Both the position numbers and the translations under genes were made by a program. A stretch of DNA of 64,000 nt. It comes from Agelas oroides (taxonomy: Eukaryota > Porifera > Demospongiae > Agelasida > Agelasidae). Within the stretch, counting starts at the first letter, position 1; each line of letters starts with the position of its first letter. Below are positions 24,072 through 42,044 of this stretch, one piece after another. A model generated the notes under the pieces. It was not told the DNA's origin. It worked only from the letters and a program-made list of their open reading frames with translations, and searched no databases. The stretch spans positions 1,490,231 through 1,554,230 of the forward strand of contig OX422192.1 of assembly GCA_949130485.1 (NCBI GenBank), in the 5' to 3' direction.

Positions 24072-25555
24072 GCATTTTCTGATCTTCATTTTTGTACTCT
24101 GACCTTGATTTTTTTTTGCATCTGATCTTTGTCAATTTCTCATGCGTGCGCTGTTCTGCGGTCGAAGCGGATACTCATGTAGAACAGTGAACTAATACTC
24201 CTGAATGCTACTGACTGTCAGGAAACTATCAGCTATGAAGCAGAAGGCAGCATAATGCATAGACACAAACCGATTCGGGATCCAGCAACATGGGGTAGCA
24301 TACATCACTAAATGCCTTCGCACGGGCACGTTTCATTGTCCTCACCTCTTCATAACTCAGTTTCCTGCTACAGGATAATTGCTTTGGAGGAAGGTGTGTA
24401 TTAAATGCAAGGACAGGATTAGGAATGCTGGCATGAATACTTAAAATTTGTTTTTGGTCTCACGAAGCCAAACCTGGGAGAACTGCATACCTTGGGCTTC
24501 CTATCAGAGAGTCGGACAGTTGTTGATCCAAGCTAAATTGGGCTGTTCTCAAGTGTTCACTCCCTGTGGATGTACAGATTTCAGTTCCCCCCTCAGACAA
24601 CAAAAATGAGTAACAACCCACTGTGGACACAGAACTCAGTGATGCAATCAATTTTTACCCCCAGGACACATGCAGTTTTTTTTTCTTCCCCCCTCCCCAC
24701 CTCCCCGCCCCTTTTCCCCAAGTCTTGGTCCTGGACTGTATTTTTCGTGCCCACCAGAAACTGTTCAACTGTCTACATATTCCATTTATGTTCAAGTGCC
24801 TTGAAATGCTGGTGCATTGTTCCTTTCTAATTTGATACTTGATGTCATTACAGATTACATTCCACATTGTGTGCCAACAATCAACTAGCAAAATGGACGT
24901 TGATGAGCCGACATTAGCTACCACGGCTATTCTGTCTTTCAAAAGGAACATGATAGGCTGTCTCGGGGTTCACTGTTTACTAGAACGGTTTTTAATTTGC
25001 AATCCAGTTGATGTGATGTCACAGTGATTTAAAAATATTGGAACCAAAATGGTATAGACAGTTTACCGGACTATTTAGTCTGGGCATGAGACTACGTACC
25101 CTCCCCCCCCCCCCCCCCCCCATTTAGGTTCATCCCCCCCAGAAATTATAACTTGACTGCAACCCCAAAATCAAAGTAGGCTATTGAACCACCTGGATGC
25201 AATTAATTTGGGCATTTTTACCCCCAGGACACAATTATTTTTCTTGTTTTTGTTTTTTGCTTTTTTACCCCCACCCTCCCCCAGACATACTAACTTGACT
25301 ATACAACCCCTTCATACATAATTATGGTTCATCCACAGGGGGTGTTTGCCTATATAATGGATTGCTCAATCTGTCTACTCCATGTTACTGTGACTTTCTG
25401 TGATCAATCTGAAGGCAGGCAACATATATACATGATGATGTAATTTGAATAATAATGGAAATCAGTGGCATAGAGGGACAGATCGTTCACTAGTGTAAGA
25501 TATGTAGGGAGAATCCATTTTAGGCCATACCAACTTGATGTCCTGTTTCACGAGT

Positions 25556-25925
25556 AAGACAGTTGTGGGGAGCGACCTGGATGTAAGTAAGGACAGTTGT
25601 GGGGAGCGACCTGGATGTAAGTAGGACAGTTGTGGGGAGCGACCTGGATGTAAGGCAGGACAGTTGTGGGGAGCGACCTGGATGTAAGTAAGGACAGTTG
25701 TGGGGAGCGACCTGGATGTAAGCAGGACAGTTGTGGGGAGCGACCTGGATGTAAGTAAGGACAGTTGTGGGGAGCGACCTGGATGTAAGTATAGGACAGT
25801 TGTGGGGAGCGACCTGGATGTAAGTAGGACAGTTGTGGGGAGCGACCTGGATGTAAGTAGGACAGTTGTGGGGAGCGACCTGGATGTAAGTAGGACAGTT
25901 GTGGGGAGTGACCTGGATGTAAGCA
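25556..25925. repeat. 34-bp minisatellite, about 11 copies (unit B)
   Basis: Expanded version of the array at 2245-2375. Small length variants at unit junctions (gtagg, gtaagg, gcagg, gtatagg) show step-wise slippage. Confidence 0.9.
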
Positions 25926-26689
25926 TGAATATCATATAAATCCACAAGTGCAATAAGTGAAGTGGATTATAGGGTTGGTAGATTGCCAGATGGCAGCTAA
26001 AGCATGAGTTAACTACATCCCGCACTTGGATGTTTTATACATTTCATGTGGTGTTCTTGTGTGCTTGGTCCCCTCTTTGTGGCAGAGCACCAGCTCATTA
26101 CATTGATGATCTGAACTGCAACAGCACATGCGAGCTGCAACCAATGATATCCATAGCAATAGAAATGGAATTTGAAAACATGCAAGTACATAGCTATCCT
26201 TCAAGTGTGTGATTTTCATTTGCAAAAACCAACTTGTAAACTTTCTGCTATAAGTATCTCATAAAAACTATAGTACACACTTAAATGATCTTGGTTGGAT
26301 TGAGCCAAGCCCTGCCCATAATTTACATTTCTTTAGCAAAAACGAATTTGTAACTGCTGTTACCTGCAAAACATCAAATTGGTATGGCCTTAATTTTCAA
26401 CACTTAGAAAACATTGGTCCTCCGTGGTAGCCTACCTATGTATGAGACTACTACAGCACAGCCCCCCCCCCCCCCTCCCCCCACCCCCCATCACAAGTCC
26501 CTTAATTGGCATCTGTATCTGGGAGTGGCCTGGGAACAAGGCTACTGGTTTCTAAGTCCTGCAGACCCTCTGACTGTGCATCAGAACCCCAGAAGGTTGA
26601 GAAACATCCAAACAAGTTGGTGTGTGTAATGGGTTCAAAAATGATAAACAGTGAAATATTAAAATCTAATCTATGACTGTCGGTTGGTC

Positions 26690-30303
<3,614 letters not shown>

Positions 30304-30887
30304 CTGAGGGAGTGAGTGGGGGAGAAAGGAAGGAGATATGGAGTGAGGTGTGTCACAACAAAAGGAAGGAGAAGGCAGGGAAGATGGAAGAGGAAGTGTT
30401 CCTACTTCCCGTTTAACAAGTAAATTCAGGTCCTCTAATCAAGGTGCTATTAAAAAATAATTATGATCTGCAAAGACACCTTTTTCAGAGTGGAAAACAT
30501 TACTTTGAACTTTGACCTTGTTTACGGATTGAGGTGCCTTGTTTAGAGCAGCACTTACACCGCTAACTTTTGCTCAAGTTTTGACACTTCTTTTGATGTC
30601 CTACCATCCAGCCATTGTTCCCACGCCACCTAACTTCTTAACTTAATATCCTGTATGAAACCTTGATTGCTAATCAGGATCAAACATCATGTATTTGTGG
30701 ACATGTTCACTGGTTGCCACGCCCCCCAAAACACACTCTTAACAGAAAAACTGGAGCATGTTGACATCCTGCAGGTTGATAATCACAAACTTGCAAGTTG
30801 TACATTTTGTGATGTAATCTGACAAAATTCCAGGAGGTTCCATGCACTGTAACTACCTGCACTGGTTTTGAGGTACGGTAGGTGGTA

Positions 30888-30890
<3 letters not shown>

Positions 30891-30978
<88 letters not shown>
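30891..30978. repeat. (AC)n microsatellite (unit B)
   Basis: Longer counterpart of 7480-7532. Confidence 0.95.
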
Positions 30979-30981
<3 letters not shown>

Positions 30982-31197
30982 CAAACATACGTGTATTCTT
31001 GAGTCTGATGGGATGCCAGAAGGTGGGGTGACCACACAACACAACCTCCAAACTCTAACTCTTCCAATTGGAATCAGACCGTCTGTCTCCAGCTGCAACA
31101 ACAGAACAGAAGGCACTTCTCAATTTGACTTCTGGCTTCATCCAACAACTCATCATTTATACAAGATTCTGATAAACCTTATAAAGAACACCAAACT

Positions 31198-31834
31198 ACC
31201 ACACCTGTGTACTAGCACCAATAGACATCACCTTCTCTATATACCAACATACCACACCTGTGTACTAGCACCAATAGACATTGCCTTCTCTATATACCAA
31301 CATACCACACCTGTGTACTAGCACCAATAGACATTACCTTCTCTATATACCAACATACCACACCTGCGTACTAGCACCAATAGACATTACCTTCTCTATA
31401 TACCAACGTACCACACCTGTGTACTAGCACCAATAGACATCACCTTCTCTATATACCAACGTACCACACCTGCGTACTAGCACCAATAGACATCACCTTC
31501 TCTATATACCAACGTACCACACCTGCGTACTAGCACCAATAGACATTACCTTCTCTATATACCGACATACCACACCTGCGTACTAGCACCAATAGACATC
31601 ACCTTCTCTATATACCGACATACCACACCTGTGTACTAGCACCAATAGACATCACCTTCTCTATATACCAACATACCACACCTGCGTACTAGCACCAATA
31701 GACATTACCTCCTCTATATACCAACATACCACACCTGCGTACTAGCACCAATAGACATCACCTCTATATACCAACGTACCACACCTGTGTACTAGCACCA
31801 ATTGACATTACCTTCTCTATATACCAACATACCA
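31198..31834. repeat. 53-bp minisatellite, about 12 copies (unit B)
   Basis: Counterpart of 7752-8275 with more copies and more T/C variants. The two arrays share variant units but in different order. Confidence 0.93.
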
Positions 31835-33239
31835 CGTGAGGAGGAGGAACAATGGAGGAAGCCATACTAAACAACAATGACCTAATAGGCATAGCAAATG
31901 GGGGGGGACAGTGTGCCCACTACATGCAAAGGGAGGCGGGAGGGGGTCCTATTGTCCCACCATAGATAATAGAGACAGAATTCTGTCTCTATCTGGTCCC
32001 ACACTATATTAGACTGCCGTGGGTAATATGTTGCTACATTTTCAACTTGCAGAACACATTTGGACATTGGCGAGCAGCGGCATCGTTCAAATCCCCAATC
32101 GTTTGGTCATAGATTATAGACCCACGGAGCCACACTACTGCATACCTACTCACTAACTTGTCACTAACTTTCGTAAACTTGATTGTGTCGCGGAGTTTGT
32201 TTATTTTCTCTATATGAATGATGCAGTTGTCCTGTTGCAAATAACGTATATGTTGTGGTTAAGTACGTGATGCAATGCATATGGTCTACAGTGGGTGCAA
32301 AGACAAACTGTCTGACTTGAGAGGTGATGAAAACAAAAGTGCTAGGGCTTTGCAGTGCCCTTGATATTAGTCTCACAAGCCAGACCCCACCACCCCCAGT
32401 AGATCACTTTCAGTTTCACAAAGAAGGGTGCACACAAAACATTTGGTCTGGAGATGAAACTAGTATATGATCACCTCCAGTACGTAAATATGCAGGGAGG
32501 CCTGGGATATCTTGATGTCAGGTAGACAGAGGGTAGGGGGCGGTGCCTGATCAAACTTTGCATTGATCAGCCTCAAGTGTACTGAATAAAGAACTGTATT
32601 GACACAGCCTTGTGAACGTTCCAGTCTCCAGTCCATATATGGACAAGACACTGCAAGGAAGGGCCTCGAGATTCTTCGCCAGGTACAGCCCCTGTTGTTT
32701 ACCTGACATTACCCCTCATCACCAGACGTGACGACATCTCCCAGGTCTTTACCCTCCATATTTGCATACTGGAAGCAACCAAATATTGTAGAGGTGAAGG
32801 CTAGGCCTACTGGTCTAATTCCCAGACCAAATGGAGTCAGCCTGGGAATGAGGTCAAGGTCCTGTCACGTTTAATTTGGACCCCTCTAAAATTAGTTCCC
32901 CCTGGTAAAAACTATTTTTTAATGAAATATTTGGACCCACTCTGAAAAAATTGTTCCCACTATAGGCCAGCCATACGAATGCAAATCAGTGACTACTAAG
33001 GACATTAGTGGAGTTCACAGTGGCATATCTAGAAAAATGAATGACTGTTTTACATGAGTATGCCTCAGCGGCCCCATGCAGCGTCTGAAACATGCGCTCA
33101 TCACAAACTTTGCACATTGTATGCGGAAACTGAGTGTTGCATGCGGCCGGGAATGAGACTACAGTACATTGTGTGCTGCTGAACTGACGGGCCTAAGTAG
33201 TTTCCAGAAACCTCGGAACCCCCCCCCCTACATACGCCA

Positions 33240-33635
33240 TAGTCTCGCAAGCCCGACCCACTTCCGCTAGAGAAGGGAGAGGGTCTGGTGAACAGCGTAT
33301 ACAAGCCGTGTCCCGCCGCACTGTACAGTGCGGTACAATCACATTGCAGTATTTTGTCACATGACGCATTACGTCACTGTTTGAGCAGCAATAGCAGTCT
33401 TGAAAACGGCCAAGGATAGCTAGGGCATCTTTTCCGCTACTGCAGAAGCTGTAAAAACACTTCGACTATACTTCTCGGGGAGCGTGCTTACTCCGCAACA
33501 GGTAATTCAAGAGTGCATTATTTGAAATCTGGTACGTCATCCAGCTAATTGCATTCCGGTGGGACACGGCTTGCACACGCAGTTCACCAGACCCTCTCCC
33601 TCCTCTAGCGGAAGTGGGTCGGGCTTGCGAGACTA
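33240..33635. mobile_element. 396-bp MITE with 9-bp target duplication (unit B)
   Basis: Starts TAGTCTCGCAAGCCCGACCC and ends with its reverse complement (GGGTCGGGCTTGCGAGACTA). The arms extend about 55 bp with one small mismatch region. Flanked by CATACGCCA (33231-33239 and 33636-33644). Unit A has one CATACGCCA and no element near 9677. The 9-bp duplication suggests a Mutator-type element. A fragment of the same end lies at 49637 in unit C. Confidence 0.9.
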
Positions 33636-34074
33636 CATACGCCACTGGTCCAAATTTTGCAAGTGAAATGTGCTCAGAGGTCTACATTATTTCATCTCTG
33701 GGAGGTGGTCCAAATTTTTCAGAGGGAGTCCATATTTTGCAGTAAACAAGTTCGGGGGGGTCCTTATTTATCAACAAATTAGTTCCGGGGGGACCATTTT
33801 ACAGTCCCTGGCCATGCTCACCGTTCACACTGAAGATACCCAGCAGCATGCCACCATCACCGCACCCGCCGACCCGCTTTACCGCCCTCCTCCTCCCACC
33901 TCCTCCGTGTCGTTTCTTTCAGTCCTTTCTCAGAAATTCTCCTCTTCCCAACTCCGGCCAGCCTCGAGCCGAGGTGACCTTTGACCTCGCAATGCCCTGC
34001 GCCACTTCTCTGCAAGGTTGAATCGTTGATGCTCGGCTTTCTCCAGGCAGGAAAGGTTCGAGCGAGGATCTTAC

Positions 34075-37000
34075 ATGATGCTTACGACTGGGAAATTTGC
34101 TCAGGTAAAGTGGTTGGTGGGTGGAGACATAGATCCTCTAGACTACGTAACCTAGATGATCTATGGTGGAGATGGGAGTTCCAGTGTCATGAATGGGGAC
34201 CCCGCCCATTTTCCCCGGGAGAATCTATGGTGGAGATGAGAGAGGGTTCCGGACAGTGGGTGATTTCCGGACAAGCAAACTCTTCTCTCACCCAACAAGC
34301 TAACTTAGTATGTACCACAGCTACTTTACTTTGTGGCAGTTCTCTCTGTTTGAATTGAGGTCTTTCCCTGTCTCCAGGACTGAGCTTGGTACTGCCAGTG
34401 ACAACTGTGATATGTTTTAGGGCAGAGATTGTCAGGTACATAGACATCATTTGTCTGTCCTTTTAGTCCTGACCTGTCAGTGTGTATTCTAGTGTGACCA
34501 TTGGCCGTGTCATGTGATGTCATGTGACCGCATATGGCCTTGTTCCCAGGCCCCGCTCAGCTTCTCGTCACTTGCAGTACGGAGAGTACATGAAGTGGCC
34601 AACATTTTCAAAGCTAAAAGACAACGTTACATGTGTTGTTCGAGCAACTACATGTTTAACTCTTGGTGCGTGTGACAGTTACCCTTTACTAGCTAGATAC
34701 GTGAGGTAAGTTACCTGGCGCTTTCGCTTTGCATGCAGTTCTGGGCCCCCATGCACCCACGCACAATTAAACCCTTTCTACCATCCTTTCTATCTTGATG
34801 TCACCATAGATAATATAGCTCCGTACCGGGATTGGAAACATCTCACGTGATGCGCATATCTTCAATATCTCAGCTTCTCGTCACGTGTTACGGTCGTGGG
34901 TTGCCTTGAGGGAGAAGGAGCGACCGACCGACAAGCAAAAAAGCTTCAGAAGCGAGAAGTGTACTTAAGCTGGTGAGTTTTGCGGGGTAGTGTGGGGTTT
35001 GGGAAGGGTTGCGCTACAATTAGAACAGTAATTTTTGTCTGATAGTCAAGTTTAGTGCAGTCATTTTAAACCTTTAAGCAAGCGCCTCTGTTTTGTTAAA
35101 ATTTTTGTGTACCAGTTGCTCTCAGTGTAGGTTTATGGCTTTGGTTTAGAGTGTTTCCGAAGAAAGCTCACAGCCTGAAGTTTTGCATGGTAATAGTATA
35201 TGATGATATGAACATGTTTTCCTTAAGTTACAGGAAGTATACGGCCATACATAGTCTACGGTAGGTAAAGAAGTTTGTGTACCAGTTGCTCTCAGTGCAG
35301 GTTTATGGCTTTGGTTTAGAGTGTTTTAGAAGAAAGCTCACAGCCTGAAGTTTTGCATGGTAACAGTATATGATGTCATACACTTTATTGTGGAGGAGTT
35401 TGTGGGGGGGATTGTGGTAGTTCCTTTTCGGAGTGCCTATTATTACCACCCATAAATTGGTGGCAATAATCGCCACTAAATGCCTATTACCACCGATCCC
35501 AATCATTCCATTGTTGCATACAGTTACTATAAGTCTATAAAGAAGCAACCTTACATGAGAAAGCGTGCTTGTGGCTATGCTGGATTACAGTCATTTTCAC
35601 TTCTCCATCTTACTAGGTACAAGGTTAAGCTTAAACATTGGCACAAGACTGACCTGCCACAATACACGGTAACTTCTACAGGGATTCGCGTGATACGCCC
35701 ATCTTCAGTGTCAAAAGGCTTGTTGTGCCACCAAGAGCACATAAGAACGGGTGGCTTGAGTAAGAGTGTGTAACTCCATAATATTTGAAACCGCTCGGAT
35801 TTTACCTCTAGTACTATGAATAGTAACATGTACTGTTCAGCTGTGGATAGACATAAGCCATTGTTGCTAAGCACGTGACCAGGTGTTCTATTTTTAGTAC
35901 AGCTCAGTAATTTGACCGAACTATGGGCTTCTATTGGAGTTACACTCTCTTAAGAACTCAAGCCACTTGTTCTTACGTATGTGCTCTTGTGCCACCGATC
36001 AGTGTCAATGGTCAGTTTGTGACTTTATTGCCACTAATGCAGTAGCAGTAACCAACCAGTAGCGGTAATCACCAGTTTTTTTGGCGGCAATAGCCATGGC
36101 TTTTCCTTTTTAAAATAGGCCTCTTGTATTTGTGTAACGGCAACGTTCATTCCCTGTACACCTACAGATATGGGTGGGAGAAAATTCCAGTTGGACATGC
36201 ATTGCAAGAGAAGAGAGGAAATATGATGGATGAAACGCTATCTTACTCCGTATCTGCAAGGAACTACCAGTGTTGCCACTCACAGTATTAATTGCAGGAC
36301 AACTAGTTGATATCTAGTCACTAAGTCTGGTGCAAACATATCACTGCACTCCCAGCATTCCAATCCCATCACTCGCCATCACTGACCGATGCTCCTGGTC
36401 TGCTGGTCCCTGCTTGTACGACAGTGTTGGCTTGATGCTCCACAACAATTCTTTGGTTGTCAGTGCCAAGAGGTTGTGTACGTCACAATCCCAACATTTT
36501 AGCAATACCCAGACTTCAAGAGCAAGGTTGATTATACAGAATTGAAAATGAACATTTATCTAAACACCCCCAAAAGGAAGTAACCATAAGCTGTATCTAC
36601 TTTTTGCAGCAGGTTTCCTCTACATTTTCTTTGTCTTAATTCAATTGTATTGATATCATGCTGTATAATTTGCTTGCTTTATCAACTTCCAAGAACAATT
36701 ATAAAAACCGTTTTTCCTGTAAATTTGACTGTGTGCACACATGAGGAGCTTCTCTAGTTGTGCTCCATCTTTTGTAGCTGTAGTGTGCTCTCTCTACACT
36801 GGACGTCCCGACTCGCGCGATAACCTCGCAGTGGTTTCACGGATAATCCCAGATCGCAGTTCATCATGTACGCGACCGGAAGTACTACTTCCTGCGTAAC
36901 GCAGAGTGGACGGCATAATTGAGATGTTTCCAATCCCGGAACGGAGCTATATTATCTATGATGTCACACACATGAGATTATGTAGCAGGTTCTCCCTGCT

Positions 37001-37349
37001 TTTCTGTACTGCAAGCGATGTGAACAGGGCTAATCTACATGGACGTAGAATGATGTAACCTACATGAGGAGTATTTTGCTTATTGCAGTACTGCGTGTAG
37101 GAAGGAGGAGACTGAATTATTGCACACCCTTACCTCCCCCACCTCATCTTTCTCTCCTCCTTCCCTCCCTTTTCTCTTCCCTCTCCCTTCCCTTCCCTCT
37201 CCTCTCCTCCTCCTCCCTCTCCACCCCTTTTCTCCCTCTCCTTTCCTCTTCTCCTCCCCTCCCTCCTCCTCTCTCTCCAGTTAGAGAGGTCTTCATGTTG
37301 GATGGTGGACGAGGAGGTTGTTAATAAGATACAAGAACTCAAAAAGAAG
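34075..37349 (+). CDS. Orphan exon pair, unknown gene (unit B)
   Basis: Counterpart of 10158-11220. Exon 34075-34104 reads MMLTTGKFAQ and exon 37281-37349 is identical in translation to unit A. The splice motifs are conserved. The intron is enlarged by the 34805-36960 insertion. Confidence 0.35.
34805..36960. mobile_element. 2.16-kb TIR element, non-autonomous (unit B)
   Basis: Terminal inverted repeats of about 40 bp starting CATAGATAATATAGCTCCG and ending CGGAGCTATATTATCTATG, flanked by ATGTCAC (34798-34804 and 36961-36967; 7 or 8 bp depending on the boundary G). Unit A has the empty site near 10920. The interior holds a ~105-bp direct duplication (35104-35210 and 35275-35380) and a nested foldback. 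No transposase frame. Possibly hAT-like. Confidence 0.88.
35728..35996. mobile_element. Foldback nested in the 2.16-kb element
   Basis: Inverted arms of about 50 bp around 35728-35780 and 35932-35996 (shared 'agagcacataagaac', 'ggcttgag', 'agagtgt'). A related fragment lies at 50345-50455 in unit C. Confidence 0.7.
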
Positions 37350-37908
37350 GTGAGTGAGGATGGAGGTGAAGAGGAGGGGAAAGAGACAGGATAACAGTGC
37401 ATCCCTGTGTTAATGGAGGCATCCCTCATGCTTCAGTACAACCTAGTCTCGTTCCCAGCCCTCCCCCATTTTTTGTTCTTTGGTTTGCACTGACAGCACA
37501 GTAGTAACACACAGAGTGGAAGAGTGGTGAACAACAGGCAAGGTCGGCTCATTCATCATGTGAATGAGGTCAGGTTGACACAAGATGACATACAGTGTAG
37601 GGGAGGAAGAGCTCAACTTCAGTAGCATACCAGAGTTCATGGTTTGAATGCTTCACTGCTAGTCCAGACGTCTATGTGGGCAAGACTACTCACTTTGAGC
37701 AGGGCAAAATGTGCTTTCAAGCTTACGAATAGTACTAGTGTGTCCATATTTATATATGGGCCCCTTCCCACCACGTCCACCTTGCGTCCACTTGGCACCA
37801 TTCACGTGATGAATCAACCCAGGCTTTCTGACTTTTCACCCACTCTTCCACTTCATGTGTTATTGTCAGCACAAACTAAAGAGCAGGAATTGGGGGAGGG
37901 GACAAGCC

Positions 37909-38090
37909 AACGAGGCTAACCATCGATAGTTAACATCAAAAGTATACCTGTTATACTGGGATTTGATGAACGAGGCTAACCATCGATAGTTAACATCAAA
38001 AGTATACCTGTTATACTGGGATTTGATGAACGAGGCTAACCATCGATAGTTAACATCAAAAGTATACCTGTTATACTGGGATTTGATGAA
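37909..38090. repeat. 60-bp triplication (unit B only)
   Basis: Three identical units containing 'cgaggctaaccatcgatag' and 'cctgttatactgggatttga'. Unit A has one copy near 11790. Confidence 0.93.
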
Positions 38091-40097
38091 TGAATAGAGT
38101 GATGGAGTGATAGATGGGATGGATGTATACACTGAAGTTTATGAAATCTGGCTTGATGCTGGCAATAACCCTTCCTTACATGTAAACATTGTCTGAGGAC
38201 AAGGAGACACAAAGCCTAGACTATACCTGATTGGAGTACTCCAGGTATAGCCATGGCAACCAGTCTGATGTCTCCAATCAGGCTACAGTTGGTCCAGATG
38301 GTCACATGTCACTCATTTGGGTTGCCATGGTTACAATCAGTACAACTTGGTCTCTCTTGTAAACTGTGGTTCCACATACGATGTTACTACATAAAGTAAC
38401 TGCACCCCAAGATGCTCATAAGAGGTTAGTGCTGCAGGTTTACCTTGGCTCGAACACTTTAGAGTTCAGTGCTATACGTAGGTAAAATGTTTGTTAGTTG
38501 GCTTTAGGAAAACAAAGTTCACTGCTACTTAGCTACAAGACCTGAAGACAAAGCTTTAGAGATCAGGATTTTGTGCTGCAATCTTACCTGAAGTAGAGTT
38601 CAGAGTTTTGTGGCTTCTTAAAAAAGCTTTACCGTCAAGTAGTAGCACGTGGTGGCGCGCTCAATACACATAGCAATGATTTTATACGTAGGTTTATTGA
38701 ACGTGTGACGTCACGTAAGCGGCAAGATCGCTTTGGGAGTTGCTGTGAGGGGTGATGGTGGTGTAGCTGGTGAAGGGAGAGTTGTTGGTGTACCAAAGTT
38801 TCATTCCTGGGGTAAGTGCACCATGCCATTAACAACTATCAACTCAGATTGGATGTCCAACGCTTCCTCTGTCCTGTGTATTATATTAGTTATTTACGCG
38901 GGTCCTTTAAGTTGCATCTTGGGGTGTAACATGTGACCATCTGTATGACGATAGTCTTATCTTGATTGTGCAGTTCTCCAGTCAGGCTACAGGTTTGTAC
39001 AGATGGTCACAAGTCACTCTCCCCCTTCCTTACTTCAGTATGCTCCTCATGGTCAACATCTCCCCCTTCCTTACTTCAGTATGCTCTGCTTATGCCCCTC
39101 ATGGTCAACATCAAACAGTCCTAGTTTCATGCCAAGACCAGACCATGTATGCCTCCCAGCGAGAAACAAGAAATTTATTACACAGCACTTCCTGTACAAC
39201 AGTATTTGCATCTCTACTCATTTATCCTATTTTTTCTCAGTGGGTGTGTCACAAAATGTTTTGAACAATGTTAAGTTACACTAGTCTCCTACGTGCATGC
39301 TAGCCCAAGAAATTTGGTGCACTGTTTTTCTCATGAGAGGGTGGTCTCTGCGGACATGAGACTGAAACAGGCCTACAATGTGACCGGTATAAACTGTGGG
39401 TCAATGCAGTGTACATTGATTGTGGTGTACATACACACCACCAGCTATGTCCTGAATTAGGTAATGTCATGACATTTTGTGCTGTCGAGAGCTAAACCAG
39501 ATTTAGTATCTTTCCAGGACTAGACGAATGCTCTGAACCTATGGCAACTGTGACCATTTCTCCCACCAGGTGAAACTGCATGGCAGTATGTGTGGTTCGG
39601 GTATTGTGCTGTCATAATGGTGAGCATAACAGAGAGTGGTCTGTTAGCCTCGTTCCCAGGCTCTCCAACTGTCCAGTTTTGATAATTGAAAAGGGGAAAT
39701 ATCATTCTGAGTTACTTTATCCTGTGAATGGAAGTAGACAGAGGGAGGGAGGGGTCCCCGATTAAGAAAATGTATTTTGTCCGCATATTTTTTTGTCGTA
39801 AACAGTGAGCAATACGTTTTCCACTTCATGAGCATTTGTGACTCCAGCACTTGGACAAACACGACAAGAAAAGACCTCAAGATTGTTTGTGACCCCTCCC
39901 CCTCTTTCTACCTCGGTTAACATCATTCATGTTTTTGTTAAGTGATCTAAAACTGGATGTGGAAGGTCTGAGAATGAAGCCAGTGGTTTGGAGAATTGGG
40001 AACTAGCATAATGGAGCAGTTTTAGAGCACAGCTTGTAATAGTTATACCCTCTGTGTCCCAACACCACTGTCCCCTGCCTAGGGAGTGATATGATTT

Positions 40098-40154
40098 GTT
40101 ACCATGGCAACACCACTGTAAAAGAGCAACAGTCTTATGTGTTGCCACGGTAAC
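40098..40154. repeat. Foldback with RFX X-box-like arms (unit B)
   Basis: Left arm GTTACCATGGCAAC is a perfect palindromic X-box. Right arm is GTTGCCACGGTAAC. Same position as 14266-14322. Confidence 0.6.
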
Positions 40155-40647
40155 GTGTTTAGTATACCCAGCAGGGATTCCCACAGGCAGTTTAGTGGTG
40201 CACATAATTGACTCCTACATGCTCAGGTGAATGTTTTGAGAGTAACAAAGTGTCCAGTAATTTACTATAATATGCATAATCTCATAGCAGTGCACTGTAC
40301 TCCACTGTACATCCCACAGGCAGTTTAGTGACCCCTAATGTTCTCCTGTGCACATGTTCCGGCAGATTTTAGTACTCAAAGACCTCAAATGAAGTCCCCA
40401 GTATTTGCAAGGTTTCATTTGAGTTGGGGGCATCCCCCCCTTGAAAGCCCCATCACTACAAGTTATTGGTTCACTTCCAAAATTTCAACACAGGTAGTAA
40501 ATGCTCCAGTAAGTGACAGTTCCTAACTTCTTATGCACACACTGTCATAAGCTGACCTTTGTAAAGCTACTCTAAACTAGTCACAAGGGGCCTCAGGTGC
40601 CACCTTATGATGCATGAAAATCAAGTTTTCCTGGGGAAGTATGCTCC

Positions 40648-41158
40648 CAGCCCCCCTAGATATTAGCGCTTTCCTTGCCCCCCTTTACTCAGTATACTCT
40701 GCTTATGCTCCCAGACCCCCTAGATATTATCACTTTCCTTGCCCCCCTTTACTCAGTATACTCTGCTTATGCTCCCAGACCCCCTTGATATTATCACTTT
40801 CCTTGCCCCCCTTTACTCAGTATACTCTGCTCATGCTCCCAGACCCCCTAGATATTATCACTTTCCTTGCCCCCCTTTACTCAGTATACTCTGCTTATGC
40901 TCCCAGACCCCCTAGATATTATCACTTTCCTTGCCCCCCTTTACTCAGTATACTCTGCTTATGCTCCCAGACCCCCTAGATATTATCACTTTCCTTGCCC
41001 CCCTTTACTCAGTATACTCTGCTTATGCTCCCAGTCCCCCTAGATATTATCACTTTCCTTGCCCCCCTTTACTCAGTATACTCTGCTTATGCTCCCAGAC
41101 CCCCTAGATATTGTCACTTTCCTTGCCCCCCTTTACTCAGTATACTCTGCTTATGCTC
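40648..41158. repeat. 64-bp minisatellite, about 8 copies (unit B)
   Basis: Expanded counterpart of 14812-15068. Units differ by one or two bases (tatcac / tagcgc). Confidence 0.93.
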
Positions 41159-41977
41159 CTACCTTGAAAAGTTTCTCGTCTGCTCCAAAGCATGTCAGTG
41201 GGACTTTTGTGCAAAACAGTAGCTTGGTCCTCTGCGGTTCTGAACCTTTGTGTATATCATCTTGTATAGTCAGTAAGGTTTACTGTGGCCTTTAAAATGG
41301 TGGGTCCTTTTTCACAAATGTAAGTCTCATTGTAATATGCATAGGTGTAGGAAGCATATTCGGAGCATAGAGCCCATGCTGTGCTGCATAAACCATAATG
41401 AAAAAATATTTTCCACTGCTAGTGTGGTGGTGGTAAATTCTTTCAAAGCACACACCTGAGGGGACTGCTCAGTTTTAAACAATTGCCGTCAACTGGGTCA
41501 TGAATATGAAATTAAGGGCTGTAAGTGTAGCAGCCACAGCCGCTACGGCTACTGTGGTTCCCTACTGTGGGAGTACGGCCTAGCTACAGCACTTGTAACA
41601 TGGCCAAATATTAATATTCAGAGAGCAGTCAAGGGGGATAGAACTGAACATAAATAGCAACAGACAGGAAATGCCAATACAATACTGACATCATAACATC
41701 AGTAACACATTATGCCGCACCTACCACTGATGTGACATCTGTATTGCTCCTGGGGAGGAGCCTGGGAATGAGGCTACAAACTGAACGTAATCTGTGACAT
41801 GTATCCAGAGGAGTTTGTAGAAGGTATTTGGACAAGGTGTACGTTAGCCCCACACTCACCCACCCCTCCCCTCCCCGTCTCTCACACACATACACACAAA
41901 TCTACACACACGCACGCACGCACACGCACGCACGCACACACACACACACACGTAACACACACACACGTACACACACA

Positions 41978-42008
<31 letters not shown>

Positions 42009-42044
42009 GTACACACACACACACACATACACACACAGACCTAA

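Noticed and set aside
34805..36960. Autonomous transposon
   Set aside because: Good inverted ends and target duplication, but no frame longer than about 100 residues and no transposase motif. Called non-autonomous.
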